The notes below the pieces were generated by a model. That model was not told the origin of the DNA. It worked only from the letters and a program-made list of their open reading frames with translations, and searched no databases. This document shows, one piece after another, positions 43,309-51,982 of a DNA stretch of 53,465 nucleotides (positions are counted from its first letter, which is position 1; each line of letters starts with the position of its first letter). Position numbers and translations under genes: made by a program. Origin of the DNA: Fimenecus sp045613685 (GTDB lineage Bacteria > Bacillota > Clostridia > Oscillospirales > Acutalibacteraceae). The stretch is taken from positions 1 to 53,465 of the forward strand of contig JAZLBL010000025.1 in NCBI GenBank assembly GCA_045613685.1. The letters run 5' to 3'.

Positions 43309-44161
43309 AGGAATAGATGTCTCTAAATGGCAAGGTGAAATCAACTGGTCAAAAGTTAAAAATGCAGGTATTCAGTTTGCAATGCTCCGTTCGACTTTCG
43401 GCTGGGGAGAATATAAAGATAAATGTTTTGAATATAATTATAAACATGCCAAAGAAGTGGGCATAGCGGTGGGGACTTACCATTATTCTTACGCAACAAC
43501 ACCTGAAGAAGCAATTAAAGAAGCAGACTGGTGCTATTCAGCAATTAAAGGTAAAAAGTTTGAGTATCCAATAGCATATGATATGGAAGAAAACAGGATA
43601 GCGTCTCTTGGTAAAGAAAAAGTTTCAGCTATTGCAAAAGCATTTTGTGAGAGAATGGAAAGTTATGGCTATTATGTTTGTATTTATGCAAATCTCTATT
43701 GGTTGAACAACTATTTTACTGATGAGATTTTTCAAAAATATGATATCTGGCTTGCTCAATGGACCGATAAACCCACATTCAAAAAGCCTTATGGGATATG
43801 GCAAAAAACATCAAAGGGTAAGGTTGACGGAATTGATACAAATGTAGATTTGAACGAGTCATATAAGAATTATCCGTCAATTATGAAATATAATGGTCTT
43901 AACGGCTATGGCAAAGAAATCCCTGTCTCACCTGCAAAGCGTGGATTTAATGCAGGGCAAAAAGTAGTGCTTAAAGATGCGAAACTTTATAGCTCGGCTT
44001 ATGCAGAAAGAGTTTCAAACTATATAAGTGGCACATATTATATTTATGACGGCATATATTTTGAAGGACGATACAGAGTTACCAATTCTCTTTCTAATGT
44101 TGAGAGAAAACCAATGTCAAAATATGTAACGGGCTTTGTTGACCGTTATGATATGAGGTAG
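43289..44161 (+). CDS. GH25 lysozyme-type endolysin
   Basis: A 290-residue muramidase that cuts the glycan backbone of peptidoglycan. GH25 marks: GIDVSKWQGEINWSKVK at the N terminus, the catalytic DxE as YDMEEN near residue 97, then YANLYWLNN and YDIWLAQW. The last 75 residues form a separate domain (GFNAGQKVVLKDAKLYSS...), likely cell-wall binding. No signal peptide, so release depends on a holin, as for phage endolysins; two small membrane proteins follow. AAAGGAG overlaps the start region: ATG 43289 and TTG 43295 are both possible, the latter better spaced. Confidence 0.9.
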   Translation: MDLTAYKGIDVSKWQGEINWSKVKNAGIQFAMLRSTFGWGEYKDKCFEYNYKHAKEVGIAVGTYHYSYATTPEEAIKEADWCYSAIKGKKFEYPIAYDMEENRIASLGKEKVSAIAKAFCERMESYGYYVCIYANLYWLNNYFTDEIFQKYDIWLAQWTDKPTFKKPYGIWQKTSKGKVDGIDTNVDLNESYKNYPSIMKYNGLNGYGKEIPVSPAKRGFNAGQKVVLKDAKLYSSAYAERVSNYISGTYYIYDGIYFEGRYRVTNSLSNVERKPMSKYVTGFVDRYDMR

Positions 44162-44165
44162 TGCT

Positions 44166-44423
44166 ATGTCAGATTTTGAAGTTATAAATCATAGGCTTGA
44201 TACCGCAGAAGCAGACATTAAAATTCTCTATAAAAAAGTCAATGATGTAACCCTTTCGCAAGTTTCAAGCAATACAAAACTTGATAGTATGTTGCTCACT
44301 CTCGGAGAGATGAAAGAGAGCATTGAAACTTTAAAAAAGCGACCTAGTTGGTTGTGGGATAGAGTAGTTGTGGCACTCATTGGTGCTCTTTGCGGTGTGC
44401 TTGTCAATAGCTTTTTAACATAG
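44166..44423 (+). CDS. XhlA-like coiled-coil membrane protein (holin partner)
   Basis: An 85-residue protein. Residues 1-60 form a helical coiled coil (NHRLDTAEADIKILYKKVNDV...), followed by one membrane helix (VVVALIGALCGVLVNSF) at the C terminus. This is the layout of XhlA, which works with the holin XhlB and endolysin in PBSX-type lysis. It begins 5 bases after the lysozyme gene. The membrane end shows weak similarity only, so the name is a layout match. Confidence 0.7.
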   Translation: MSDFEVINHRLDTAEADIKILYKKVNDVTLSQVSSNTKLDSMLLTLGEMKESIETLKKRPSWLWDRVVVALIGALCGVLVNSFLT

Positions 44424-44432
44424 GAGGATATG

Positions 44433-44675
44433 ATGATAGAATATATTTCAGAAAATGCACTTTTAATGATTCCAGTGCTCAATATTATCGGAATGATAAT
44501 TAAAAATACAGAAAAAATACCTGATAAATATATACCACTCATATTGTTGTTTTTTGGTGTTTTAGGTGCAATCGCAATAATGGGAATTTCACCTGAAAGT
44601 ATCATTCAGGGTGTACTAATAACTGGTACAGCGGTCTATGGTAATCAGGTGTTTAAACAACTTAAAAAAGAATAG
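44433..44675 (+). CDS. Phage-type holin (Hol44/holin-5-like)
   Basis: An 80-residue membrane protein with two to three hydrophobic helices. IPVLNIIGMIIKNTEKIPDKYIPLILLFFG and the GVLITGTAVYGNQVFKQ end match the holin family seen in Clostridium phages. It would make pores that let the GH25 enzyme reach the wall. The start ATG at 44433 has AGGAGG 5 bases upstream; ATG at 44430 is an alternative. The last gene of the cassette, with a terminator 14 bases on. Confidence 0.85.
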   Translation: MIEYISENALLMIPVLNIIGMIIKNTEKIPDKYIPLILLFFGVLGAIAIMGISPESIIQGVLITGTAVYGNQVFKQLKKE

Positions 44676-44688
44676 AATAGAATAAAAC

Positions 44689-44718
44689 AAAGGTCGGTAT
44701 TTCTACCGACCTTTTTAG
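44689..44718. terminator. Intrinsic terminator after the lysis cassette
   Basis: AAAGGTCGGTA (44689-44699) pairs with TACCGACCTTT (44704-44714) around TTTC, followed by T bases. The A run upstream lets it also work for the convergent HAD gene. Confidence 0.88.
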
Positions 44719-45539
44719 TTATCGCTTTCAATGAATTTTACAACACTATCGTCGTTGTTGTTGCCAATTATAATATCTGCAATTTCTTTTACTTGTGGCA
44801 CTGCATTGCTTACTGCGACTGCCGTGTCAGCACCTAGCAACATCTTTATATCATTAAGATTATCACCAAATGCCACAATATGCTCTGCACCAATGATTTT
44901 GCTTGCTTCTCTTGCAGCATTTGCTTTTGATGCAGTGTGAGAATAAATCTCAATCAACCAGTCATCAGAATAAGAGTCTTTGTAATAAGCAAAATCAATT
45001 TCTTTTATGTTTCTTAACTTTTCAACAACTGGGTCGAGAATTTCAGGCAATGCGTAATAGTTGATATAAACCGAATGTTGCTCATCAGGGATAATGGTCA
45101 TATCATCTGTCTGTGTGAAACGACCGTCGAGCATATCAACGCGCATATCATAAAATTCTTTCATTCCGTCGTTGTCAAAAACGGTGTATTTAATAGATAA
45201 TTTGTAATCATCACCATACAAAAACATAAATGGATGCAAATTGTGAGAATAGAAAATATCAAGCACCTTTTTTATAGCTGAATATGGAATTTCGTGGTAT
45301 TTAACTGCTTTTTTTGTTTCGGTGTCATAAACGAAAACACCATTCATAAGCACAATGGGTGATTTGAAATGCACACCATCAAGAATTGGCATAGCACTCA
45401 CCATACTACGAGCAGTTGCCACAGCAAAAGGAATGCCTTTATCATATAACTCATTAAGTTTTGCTTTTGTATATGGACTTAATGTGCCGTCGCTTTGAAG
45501 CAAAGTGCCATCCATATCACTGATATAAAGCTTTTTCAT
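44715..45539 (-). CDS. Cof-type HAD-IIB phosphatase
   Basis: A 274-residue phosphatase with a IIB cap. Motif I YISDMDGTLLQSDGTL (nucleophile Asp), motif II VATARS, and the C-terminal motifs EASKIIGAEHIVAFGDNLNDIKMLLGA, with GDNLND. These act on sugar phosphates, FMN or pyridoxal phosphate; the substrate is unknown. Its end overlaps the T tail of the lysis terminator. Own promoter at 45571-45599. Confidence 0.92.
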   Translation of the reverse strand: MKKLYISDMDGTLLQSDGTLSPYTKAKLNELYDKGIPFAVATARSMVSAMPILDGVHFKSPIVLMNGVFVYDTETKKAVKYHEIPYSAIKKVLDIFYSHNLHPFMFLYGDDYKLSIKYTVFDNDGMKEFYDMRVDMLDGRFTQTDDMTIIPDEQHSVYINYYALPEILDPVVEKLRNIKEIDFAYYKDSYSDDWLIEIYSHTASKANAAREASKIIGAEHIVAFGDNLNDIKMLLGADTAVAVSNAVPQVKEIADIIIGNNNDDSVVKFIESDN

Positions 45540-45570
45540 ATAATACCTCTGAAAACTTGTTGTTAATCAC

Positions 45571-45599
45571 ATTTTATAGTTTTCACAAAGGTTTGTCAA
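45571..45599 (-). promoter_or_regulatory. Promoter of the HAD-IIB gene
   Basis: Reverse strand: TTGACA (45599-45594), 17-base spacer, TAAAAT (45576-45571). Confidence 0.75.
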
Positions 45600-45605
45600 T
45601 AATAC

Positions 45606-47171
45606 TTATTCTGTTGGAGTTGTTGCAACAGGACTAACATTACTGAATTGATTTCCACCTTTAACAATGGTGAAAGTTGGTGAATTTGTACCACCATTCA
45701 TCATATTGCCCATTCCAAATCCACCCATCATACCACCCACACCATTAGGTGGTGTCATATTTTCCATACCTTCTGGCAGCTCAGGTCTTTCGCCCTGTGG
45801 TCGTTGCATATTTTCAGGTTCCTGTGGTGGGTTTTGCATATTTTCGGGTGGAACCATATTTTCCATATTCGCAAAATTTTCGGGGATTTGTGGCATTTCG
45901 CCTTGTGGTGGTTGACCATTCATATTCCCCATAGAACTAGCAGATAATTGAGTATCACCTTGCCAGAAAGTATAGTCACCCGGAACTAATTTGTCGTCGG
46001 CAATCACAAGATATGTGAAATCATTTGTAGGAGCATATTCGCCCACAATCTGACCATCAGCATTTTTCAATGTGTACGTGCTGTCACCAACCTGACGGCT
46101 AGCAAAATTAAACACAACATAAGTTTGCTCTCCACCTGCAATATGGTCAAACATATTGCCTGATGCAATCACTTTACCACCATTGATATAAATGCCTTTG
46201 TCTGAATCAATACCTGCATCACCACTTGTTGCACAAGCCTGTGAAATTACAGTGCCATCATTGATTACAAGCCAACCATTTGAGTCAATTCCGTCGCCTT
46301 CGCCAGTTGAGCCATCGCAAAGAATGTTCAATGTGCCACCATTGATTGTTGTAACAGAAACGTTGTCTTCGTTGGTGTTTATTCCATCGTTACCTGATGT
46401 AATATTGATGTTTCCACCATTGATTGTAAGGTGTAATTCACTATCAAGTCCTTCGTTTTCGGCTTTAATATTGAGAATTCCGTCACCCTTTTCTCCGCCG
46501 TCAACATTCATTGTCTTTTTTGAATAGAAAGCAGCGTCGTATTTGTGTAGCTTCTTGCTATCAACAACTTCTGTGCCATCGTCGCTGAGCTCATAGGATT
46601 TGTAAATCTTTGCAACATAAGAGCCGTTGATGTTGTTTTCAGTTCCGTCTGCAATAATTACATTTGCGCCGGCTTTGCTTGTATCAACATCTTTTGTTGC
46701 AGTTTTTTCATCTGCAACTCCACATTCGTAAACATTATAGAAAATTACAGCGGGTGCAACAGTACAAGTAATGTCAACACCATTGAGAATGAGTGTTACT
46801 ACTGCGTTGGGGTCAGATTCTGCATCTTCACCCAAGTCAACTGCAATTTGACCTGCTGAAAGTTCACCGCTGAGCACATATCTGCCGGGTTTAGTAATAT
46901 GCACAACTGTGTGAGCGTCTGCTTCTGATTGTTCGTGCTCATCTTCTTTTGTGCCTTCACCATAGGTGAAATCTTGTCCCGCAAGATAGAAAACTATGTC
47001 ATTTGCAGAATAAACTGCTTGTGTACTGTCATTTGTGATTTCTTTACCATCAACAGTAATCTTCTTGTCGGACAATTTAATTTGAACACCATCAATTTTT
47101 TTGTTTCCTGCTAAACTACATCCTGTGAGAATAATAGAGAGTGCTAAAATGCAAATCAATACTTTTTTCAT
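45606..47171 (-). CDS. Lipoprotein with carbohydrate-binding (DUF4353-like) beta-helix domain
   Basis: A 521-residue secreted protein. A signal peptide with lipobox LTGCSLAG (residues 14-21) anchors it to the membrane. Residues 60-390 show repeating INGGxxNI and DGTVISQ patterns (NGGNINITSGNDGINTNEDNVSVTTINGGTLNI), as in the carbohydrate-binding domain family DUF4353, probably a right-handed beta helix. The last 130 residues are low-complexity, rich in Pro, Asn, Met, Gln and Glu (PPENMQ/PQGE repeats). Binding of glycans on the cell surface is family inference. Own promoter; no partner gene nearby except the C39 gene upstream. Confidence 0.82.
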   Translation of the reverse strand: MKKVLICILALSIILTGCSLAGNKKIDGVQIKLSDKKITVDGKEITNDSTQAVYSANDIVFYLAGQDFTYGEGTKEDEHEQSEADAHTVVHITKPGRYVLSGELSAGQIAVDLGEDAESDPNAVVTLILNGVDITCTVAPAVIFYNVYECGVADEKTATKDVDTSKAGANVIIADGTENNINGSYVAKIYKSYELSDDGTEVVDSKKLHKYDAAFYSKKTMNVDGGEKGDGILNIKAENEGLDSELHLTINGGNINITSGNDGINTNEDNVSVTTINGGTLNILCDGSTGEGDGIDSNGWLVINDGTVISQACATSGDAGIDSDKGIYINGGKVIASGNMFDHIAGGEQTYVVFNFASRQVGDSTYTLKNADGQIVGEYAPTNDFTYLVIADDKLVPGDYTFWQGDTQLSASSMGNMNGQPPQGEMPQIPENFANMENMVPPENMQNPPQEPENMQRPQGERPELPEGMENMTPPNGVGGMMGGFGMGNMMNGGTNSPTFTIVKGGNQFSNVSPVATTPTE

Positions 47172-47200
47172 AACACCATTCCTTTGCCTTTTTTTACATT

Positions 47201-47229
47201 ATTATACAAAGGATTTGCCATAAAGTGAA
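47201..47229 (-). promoter_or_regulatory. Promoter of the DUF4353-like lipoprotein
   Basis: Reverse strand: TTCACT (47229-47224), 17-base spacer, TATAAT (47206-47201), about 30 bases before the start codon. Confidence 0.6.
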
Positions 47230-47272
47230 CTAAATATTAACAATTTATAAACATTTCATCGAGTTATGTTAA

Positions 47273-48232
47273 TTAATAATAGAAATACTTATAAAAAACA
47301 GGATATTCATTTAAGAATTGTTGAAGCGTTTTTCTAGTGTTAGAGCCTGGGTCGTTGATGGTGAAATTAGACGCAGACAAAGCACTTCCACCTGTAAATC
47401 CTGTAACTACAACCCAATGTTGTGAGCCGGAATATTTCTTTGCTCCTAAAAGCACAGGTTTACCATTTTGTAGTTGATTATAAATTCCACTCAGATAATT
47501 TGAACTGCTTGTAACAACTTTAAAATGGCTTGGCCAATAGACATTGCCCGATGAAGAATATGAAAGTTTTTTCGACATAGCGTCAGGATAAATAGTTGTA
47601 CCTGTACGATATGATTCCATCATTGCAATAGCAGTTGTGGCGCAACCAATTTGAGCAATGGTTTTGCCTGAATTTGCGATTTTTACATTAGCCCAACGAG
47701 AGTCTGTCTGCTTGAAACTTGGCACATCCAAAGAAACAGCAGAATAACCACCATTTGAAAGATATTGTGAACTCACAAATCCTGTTTTTGTACCATCAAA
47801 AAGAATTTTGCTCCATCCATTCGAAGTTGAGAGCACAAGCACAACTTCTCCATTATAAAGACTTGCGATTTTTCCATAACCTGTGCCTGCACCATTTCGC
47901 ACATTAAGACTACCTGATGAAAGCTTTACTGTTACAGGTGAGCCAGTTGTTGTGCGAATATAATTAGCGTGGCAATATCCATAAACATTGTCACCATATT
48001 CCACACGCCACCAGTCACCACTTTTTGAGATAAGTGTAACTAAACTATCCTTTGAAAGACTTGCAATAACTGTCCCGCTTGTTGAAGCAGAACTTCGCAC
48101 ATTCAGTCGTCCACTTGAGATTGAAACAATACCTGCTTGACTATTAAGTGTTGCAGCACTTGATTTTATGGGTGTCAGTAAAAATGCGAAACATAAAATC
48201 AATGATAAAAGCAAAGACGTAATTCGTTTCAT
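47273..48232 (-). CDS. Secreted SH3-domain C39-like peptidase
   Basis: A 319-residue exported protein. A signal peptide (residues 1-25) precedes two bacterial SH3 domains (GRLNVRSSASTSGTVIASL and GSLNVRNGAGTGYGKIASL), which bind peptidoglycan. The C-terminal peptidase C39_2-like domain starts DVPSFKQTDSRW, with the catalytic Cys in IGCATTAIAMMES and the His in HWVVVTGF. It probably trims peptides in the wall. No transporter is next to it, so it is not a bacteriocin-export protease. Its stop lies upstream of the lipoprotein promoter. Confidence 0.85.
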   Translation of the reverse strand: MKRITSLLLSLILCFAFLLTPIKSSAATLNSQAGIVSISSGRLNVRSSASTSGTVIASLSKDSLVTLISKSGDWWRVEYGDNVYGYCHANYIRTTTGSPVTVKLSSGSLNVRNGAGTGYGKIASLYNGEVVLVLSTSNGWSKILFDGTKTGFVSSQYLSNGGYSAVSLDVPSFKQTDSRWANVKIANSGKTIAQIGCATTAIAMMESYRTGTTIYPDAMSKKLSYSSSGNVYWPSHFKVVTSSSNYLSGIYNQLQNGKPVLLGAKKYSGSQHWVVVTGFTGGSALSASNFTINDPGSNTRKTLQQFLNEYPVFYKYFYY

Positions 48233-48405
48233 TTTTTCACCTCTTCAAAAAAAGATTTTAAGCATATATGCATATAAAAGTCTAACAAAGAGTGCGAAGA
48301 TTGTTAATAGTCCAAATAATGTAAAGGGAAATTCTGCATTTATTATTGATTTTCTTTTAGAAAAATGTTTTAATATATCCATAATATTTTTAGGAGATGA
48401 AAGAT

Positions 48406-49227
48406 ATGGACTTCAAAGAAAGTACAGGTTTGTACTTGATTGCCGGCGGCGTTATTTTGTTCGTTCTTGCACAGTCTATTTTCTTCCTTGTTAAAGCAAT
48501 GAAACAAGGTAAGGCTTTGGGGCTTGACAAGAAAAAAATGCGTAACGCGATAACATCAAGTGCACTTTTCACAATTCCATCAGCGTTATCAATTCTTGCA
48601 ACAGTTATTGCTCTTGCTCCATCATTGGGCTTGGTAATTCCTTGGGTGCGACTTTCAGTTATCGGCAACCTTATGTATGAGACAACAGCAACAGAAAATG
48701 CTATGGAAGGTCTTGGACACGTAGGTGGTACAGCTGTTGAAGTTACTGACCCAGCCGTTTTCGCAGGTATTGCGTGGGTTATGACTCTCGGTATTTGTTT
48801 CTCACTTGTTTTATTGCCATTCGTTGCAAAACCATTACATAAAAAAATTATGAACATGGGCAAAAAAGAAGAAAATAACGAAGAAACAACAGAAAAGAAA
48901 GAGAAAAAGTCAGGCGGAATCGCAGGATTTATCGACCTTTTAACACCAGCAGTATTCATTGGTCTTATCGGTGCTTTCATTGCACGTGCTATTGCGGGCG
49001 CAGGTAAACCTGAAATCTTTGGTGATGGTGCAGGTGTTCTTTCTATTATCACTTTGGTTGTAGCTGTTGTAGTATCTTTGATTTTTGAAGTTGTTGCTAA
49101 AAAATTCAAACTCACTTGGCTTGAACCATTTGTTATGCCAATCGGTATGATTATTGCAATGGTGGTTGCCGTTATAGCATTTAACGTGTTGCCATCTGAT
49201 ATTGCGATTTGGGAATGGAGGGGTTAA
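48406..49227 (+). CDS. DUF5058-family membrane protein
   Basis: A 273-residue polytopic protein, about seven hydrophobic segments, with a charged cytoplasmic loop (KKEENNEETTEKKEKK) near residue 165. It resembles DUF5058 proteins of Clostridia. The function is not known; a transport or permease role is plausible. The ATG at 48406 is 9 bases after AGGAG; ATG at 48397 overlaps the ribosome site. Followed by a second membrane protein, so the two likely form one unit. Confidence 0.72.
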   Translation: MDFKESTGLYLIAGGVILFVLAQSIFFLVKAMKQGKALGLDKKKMRNAITSSALFTIPSALSILATVIALAPSLGLVIPWVRLSVIGNLMYETTATENAMEGLGHVGGTAVEVTDPAVFAGIAWVMTLGICFSLVLLPFVAKPLHKKIMNMGKKEENNEETTEKKEKKSGGIAGFIDLLTPAVFIGLIGAFIARAIAGAGKPEIFGDGAGVLSIITLVVAVVVSLIFEVVAKKFKLTWLEPFVMPIGMIIAMVVAVIAFNVLPSDIAIWEWRG

Positions 49228-49229
49228 TT

Positions 49230-49895
49230 ATGAAGAAAACAGAAAAATCATATTTTGACCGTGTTCATACCTGGGGCAGAATCTCAAGTATTACTGCTCT
49301 TTGTGCACTCTTAATGTTCCCACTAGGCATTTGCTTGTATCTTAATGTGTGGCCAGCTTTTAACGGAGTTATGGCAGGACTTTTGAAACTTATGCCACTT
49401 TATTGGTCGCTTTCAGTAGTTGAAGTTTTGTTCTATACACCAATGCTTGGTGCAGGTGGTACATATCTTTCATTCGTAACAGGTAATATCACAAACCTTA
49501 AACTTCCTTGTGCAATCAGCGCTATGGAAGGTGCAAAGGTTAAAGCAAACAGTGAAGAAGGCGAAGTAATTTCAACAATTGCTATTGCAACATCTTCAAT
49601 CGTTACTACAATCATTATGGCAATCGGTGTTCTTGTTTTCAGACCATTCCTTGATGATTTCACAAACAATGAACTTTTAAAACCTGCTTTTGCACAGGTT
49701 CTTCCCGCACTTTTCGGTGCTTTGGGTGCAGGATATTTCTTGAAATATTGGAAGATTTCAATTGTTCCTATTTTAGTTATGATTGCAATTCTCTTTGTTG
49801 CTCCTACAATGGGCGCAAGCACATTGCTCTTCCCAGGCATCATCGTTTCTGTTCTTGGTGCATTCGTAATGTGGAAACTCAAATGGGTTAAATAA
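49230..49895 (+). CDS. Hypothetical membrane protein, DUF5058 partner
   Basis: A 221-residue protein with about six hydrophobic helices. No family recognised with certainty. The GGAGGGG ribosome site (49217-49223) lies in the end of the DUF5058 gene, 6 bases before the ATG at 49230; an upstream in-frame start at 49209 is less likely. It is probably a partner subunit of the DUF5058 protein, with which it shares layout (CLGAGGTYLSF-like segment, EGAKVKAN). A terminator follows. Confidence 0.6.
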   Translation: MKKTEKSYFDRVHTWGRISSITALCALLMFPLGICLYLNVWPAFNGVMAGLLKLMPLYWSLSVVEVLFYTPMLGAGGTYLSFVTGNITNLKLPCAISAMEGAKVKANSEEGEVISTIAIATSSIVTTIIMAIGVLVFRPFLDDFTNNELLKPAFAQVLPALFGALGAGYFLKYWKISIVPILVMIAILFVAPTMGASTLLFPGIIVSVLGAFVMWKLKWVK

Positions 49896-49907
49896 TTAAA
49901 CTTATTC

Positions 49908-49945
49908 AACAGTCCGTTGACCGATATGGTTGACGGACTGTTTTT
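49908..49945 (+). terminator. Intrinsic terminator after the DUF5058 pair
   Basis: AACAGTCCGT (49908-49917) pairs with ACGGACTGTT (49933-49942), with extra pairs inside (TGACC/GGTTG), followed by TTTTT. Confidence 0.88.
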
Positions 49946-50004
49946 ATTGTGTTTTTGCACAGTTTTTTCACGCTATTTTTTATATCTGAAACAAGCGCAA
50001 AACA

Positions 50005-50033
50005 TTGATTTTAACCGCTTAAAGTGATAAAAT
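50005..50033 (+). promoter_or_regulatory. Promoter of the iolJ-iolC pair
   Basis: TTGATT (50005-50010), 17-base spacer, TAAAAT (50028-50033). Confidence 0.6.
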
Positions 50034-50070
50034 AAGTTGATTATAATAAAATGGATTGGAGTGGGTTGTT

Positions 50071-50913
50071 TTGGCGTTAGTTCCAATGAAAAAACTCCTC
50101 GAAAATGCCGAGAAAAACAATATTGCGGTGGGTGCTTTTTCTGTTGGCAATATGGAAATGGTTATGGGCGCTGTGGCTGCTGCCGAAGAACTCAATATGC
50201 CAATAATTTTGCAGATTGCAGAATGCAGACTTAAGAATTCGCCACTTGAACTAATGGGTCCTATGATGCTCTCAGCGGCAAAGAATTCAAAGGTTGATAT
50301 AGCAGTTCACCTTGACCATGGACTTCGCATTGAAACTGTTCAAAAAGCATTAGAAATGGGATTCACTTCCGTTATGTTTGATGGCTCAACTTTACCACTT
50401 GAAGAGAATATTAAGGCAGTAAAGCAAGTCAGAGAAATGGCAGATAAATGTGGCGCAACAGTTGAAGCAGAACTTGGTGTTGTCGGTGGTAATGAAGGCG
50501 ACGGTGCAGCTCACGAAATCCTTTGCACAAATCCTGACGATGCAAAACTTTTCTGTGATGAAACAGGGGTTGATGCGTTGGCAGTTGCAATTGGTAACGC
50601 TCACGGCAATTACCCCGTGCTTCCAAACCTTCGATTTGATGTCCTTGACGATATCAACAAAATGGTTGATACGCCACTCGTTCTTCACGGCGGCACAGGC
50701 ATTACTGACGAAATGTTCCAACAAGCAATTATGTTGGGCGTTCGTAAAATTAATATCGCAACAGCAAGTTTTGATAGTCTTGCAAAATATGCACTTGATT
50801 ATTGCAAACCAATCGAAAAAGCAAACTATTTTGAGCTTAGCAAGCAAGAGTCAATCGGCGTATATGAAAATGTAAAAAGACATATAAAAGTGTTCAGCTT
50901 TATGGATAGATAA
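50071..50913 (+). CDS. iolJ: Class II aldolase, probably 6-phospho-5-dehydro-2-deoxygluconate aldolase
   Basis: A 280-residue zinc-dependent class II aldolase. Marks: VGAFSVGNMEM, VHLDHGLRIE (metal His), VEAELGVVGGNEG, AIGNAHGNYPVLPN, VLHGGTGITDEMF. The family includes fructose-bisphosphate aldolase (Fba), tagatose-bisphosphate aldolase and IolJ. I favour IolJ because iolC, the kinase that makes its substrate in inositol breakdown, follows directly. The TTG at 50071 fits GGAGTGG placed 9 bases ahead; the in-frame TTG at 50056 is possible but overlaps the ribosome site. Confidence 0.8.
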   Translation: MALVPMKKLLENAEKNNIAVGAFSVGNMEMVMGAVAAAEELNMPIILQIAECRLKNSPLELMGPMMLSAAKNSKVDIAVHLDHGLRIETVQKALEMGFTSVMFDGSTLPLEENIKAVKQVREMADKCGATVEAELGVVGGNEGDGAAHEILCTNPDDAKLFCDETGVDALAVAIGNAHGNYPVLPNLRFDVLDDINKMVDTPLVLHGGTGITDEMFQQAIMLGVRKINIATASFDSLAKYALDYCKPIEKANYFELSKQESIGVYENVKRHIKVFSFMDR

Positions 50914-50925
50914 GGAGAAATTATT

Positions 50926-51942
50926 ATGAAATACATTGAGTTTGATAATAGCAAAGAATTTGATTTAATCCTTTTGGGTCGTGTGGCAGTTGACTTGAAT
51001 CCAGTTGACTATTATTGCCCACTTAACGAAAGCACAACTTTTAAAAGATATTTAGGAGGCTCACCTGCAAATATCGCAGTCGGTCTTGCTCGTCTTGGCA
51101 AAAAATGTGGTTTCTTTGCTCGCGTTTCTGATGACCAGTTAGGCACATTTGTAACAGACTATTTTGATAATGAGGGTATTGATACTTCTCATATTAAGCG
51201 TTGCCAGAATGGTGAAAAAATCGGTCTTACTTTTACTGAAATCAAGTCAGAAACAGAAAGCTCAATCGTTATGTATCGTAACGAGGCAGCTGACCTTAAA
51301 TTAGATGTGGAAGATATTGACGAAGACTATATCAATAAGGCAAAAGCAATTTTGATTTCTGGTACAGCTCTTGCAGAAAGCCCATCAAGAGAGGCGGCTC
51401 TCAAAGCAGTAGCTTTGGCTAAGAAAAACGGTGTGCCAATCATCTTTGATATTGACTACCGTGCATATAACTGGAAAAATGCTGACGAAATCGCAATTTA
51501 TTATTCATCAGTTGCTCGTGAAGCAGATATCATTCTCGGCTCTCGTGAAGAATATGACCTTACTGAAAAGTTTATCAAGGTCGGCATGACTGACAAAGAA
51601 ACAGCTGCATACTGGCACTCACAGAATGCAAAAATCGTGATTATCAAACATGGTAAAGAAGGCTCAACAGCTTATACAAATGATGGTGAGAGTTATTCAA
51701 TTAAACCATTCCCTGTAAAACTTCTTAAATCATTCGGTGGCGGAGACGGATATGCATCTGCATTCCTTTATGGTATTTTTGAAGGTTGGGAAATTATTGA
51801 TGCTCTTGAATTTGGCTCAGCATCAGCGGCTATGCTCGTAGCAAGTCACGCTTGCTCACAAGATATGCCATCAGTTGACGCAGTAAAAGAATTCATCAAG
51901 AAAGAAAAAGAAGAATACGGCGAAATGATAGCTCGTGGCTGA
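50926..51942 (+). CDS. iolC: 5-dehydro-2-deoxygluconokinase
   Basis: A 338-residue PfkB/ribokinase-fold kinase of the myo-inositol pathway. Marks: LLGRVAVDLNP and YLGGSPANIAVGLARLGKK near the N terminus, RNEAADLKL, IFDIDYRAYNW, LGSREEYDL and the ATP-site SFGGGDGYASAFLY near residue 265, where the anion hole GxGD reads GGGD. It starts 12 bases after the aldolase. No other iol genes are in the window, so the pair may be part of a split locus. Confidence 0.9.
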   Translation: MKYIEFDNSKEFDLILLGRVAVDLNPVDYYCPLNESTTFKRYLGGSPANIAVGLARLGKKCGFFARVSDDQLGTFVTDYFDNEGIDTSHIKRCQNGEKIGLTFTEIKSETESSIVMYRNEAADLKLDVEDIDEDYINKAKAILISGTALAESPSREAALKAVALAKKNGVPIIFDIDYRAYNWKNADEIAIYYSSVAREADIILGSREEYDLTEKFIKVGMTDKETAAYWHSQNAKIVIIKHGKEGSTAYTNDGESYSIKPFPVKLLKSFGGGDGYASAFLYGIFEGWEIIDALEFGSASAAMLVASHACSQDMPSVDAVKEFIKKEKEEYGEMIARG

Positions 51943-51982
51943 TTCTTTTTGTAATGTATTAAAAAATAAGGGATTGAAAGAT

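Noticed and set aside
48390..49115. A 241-codon reverse-strand frame across the DUF5058 gene
   Set aside because: No ribosome site or promoter; the forward frame has a good ribosome site and clear membrane helices.
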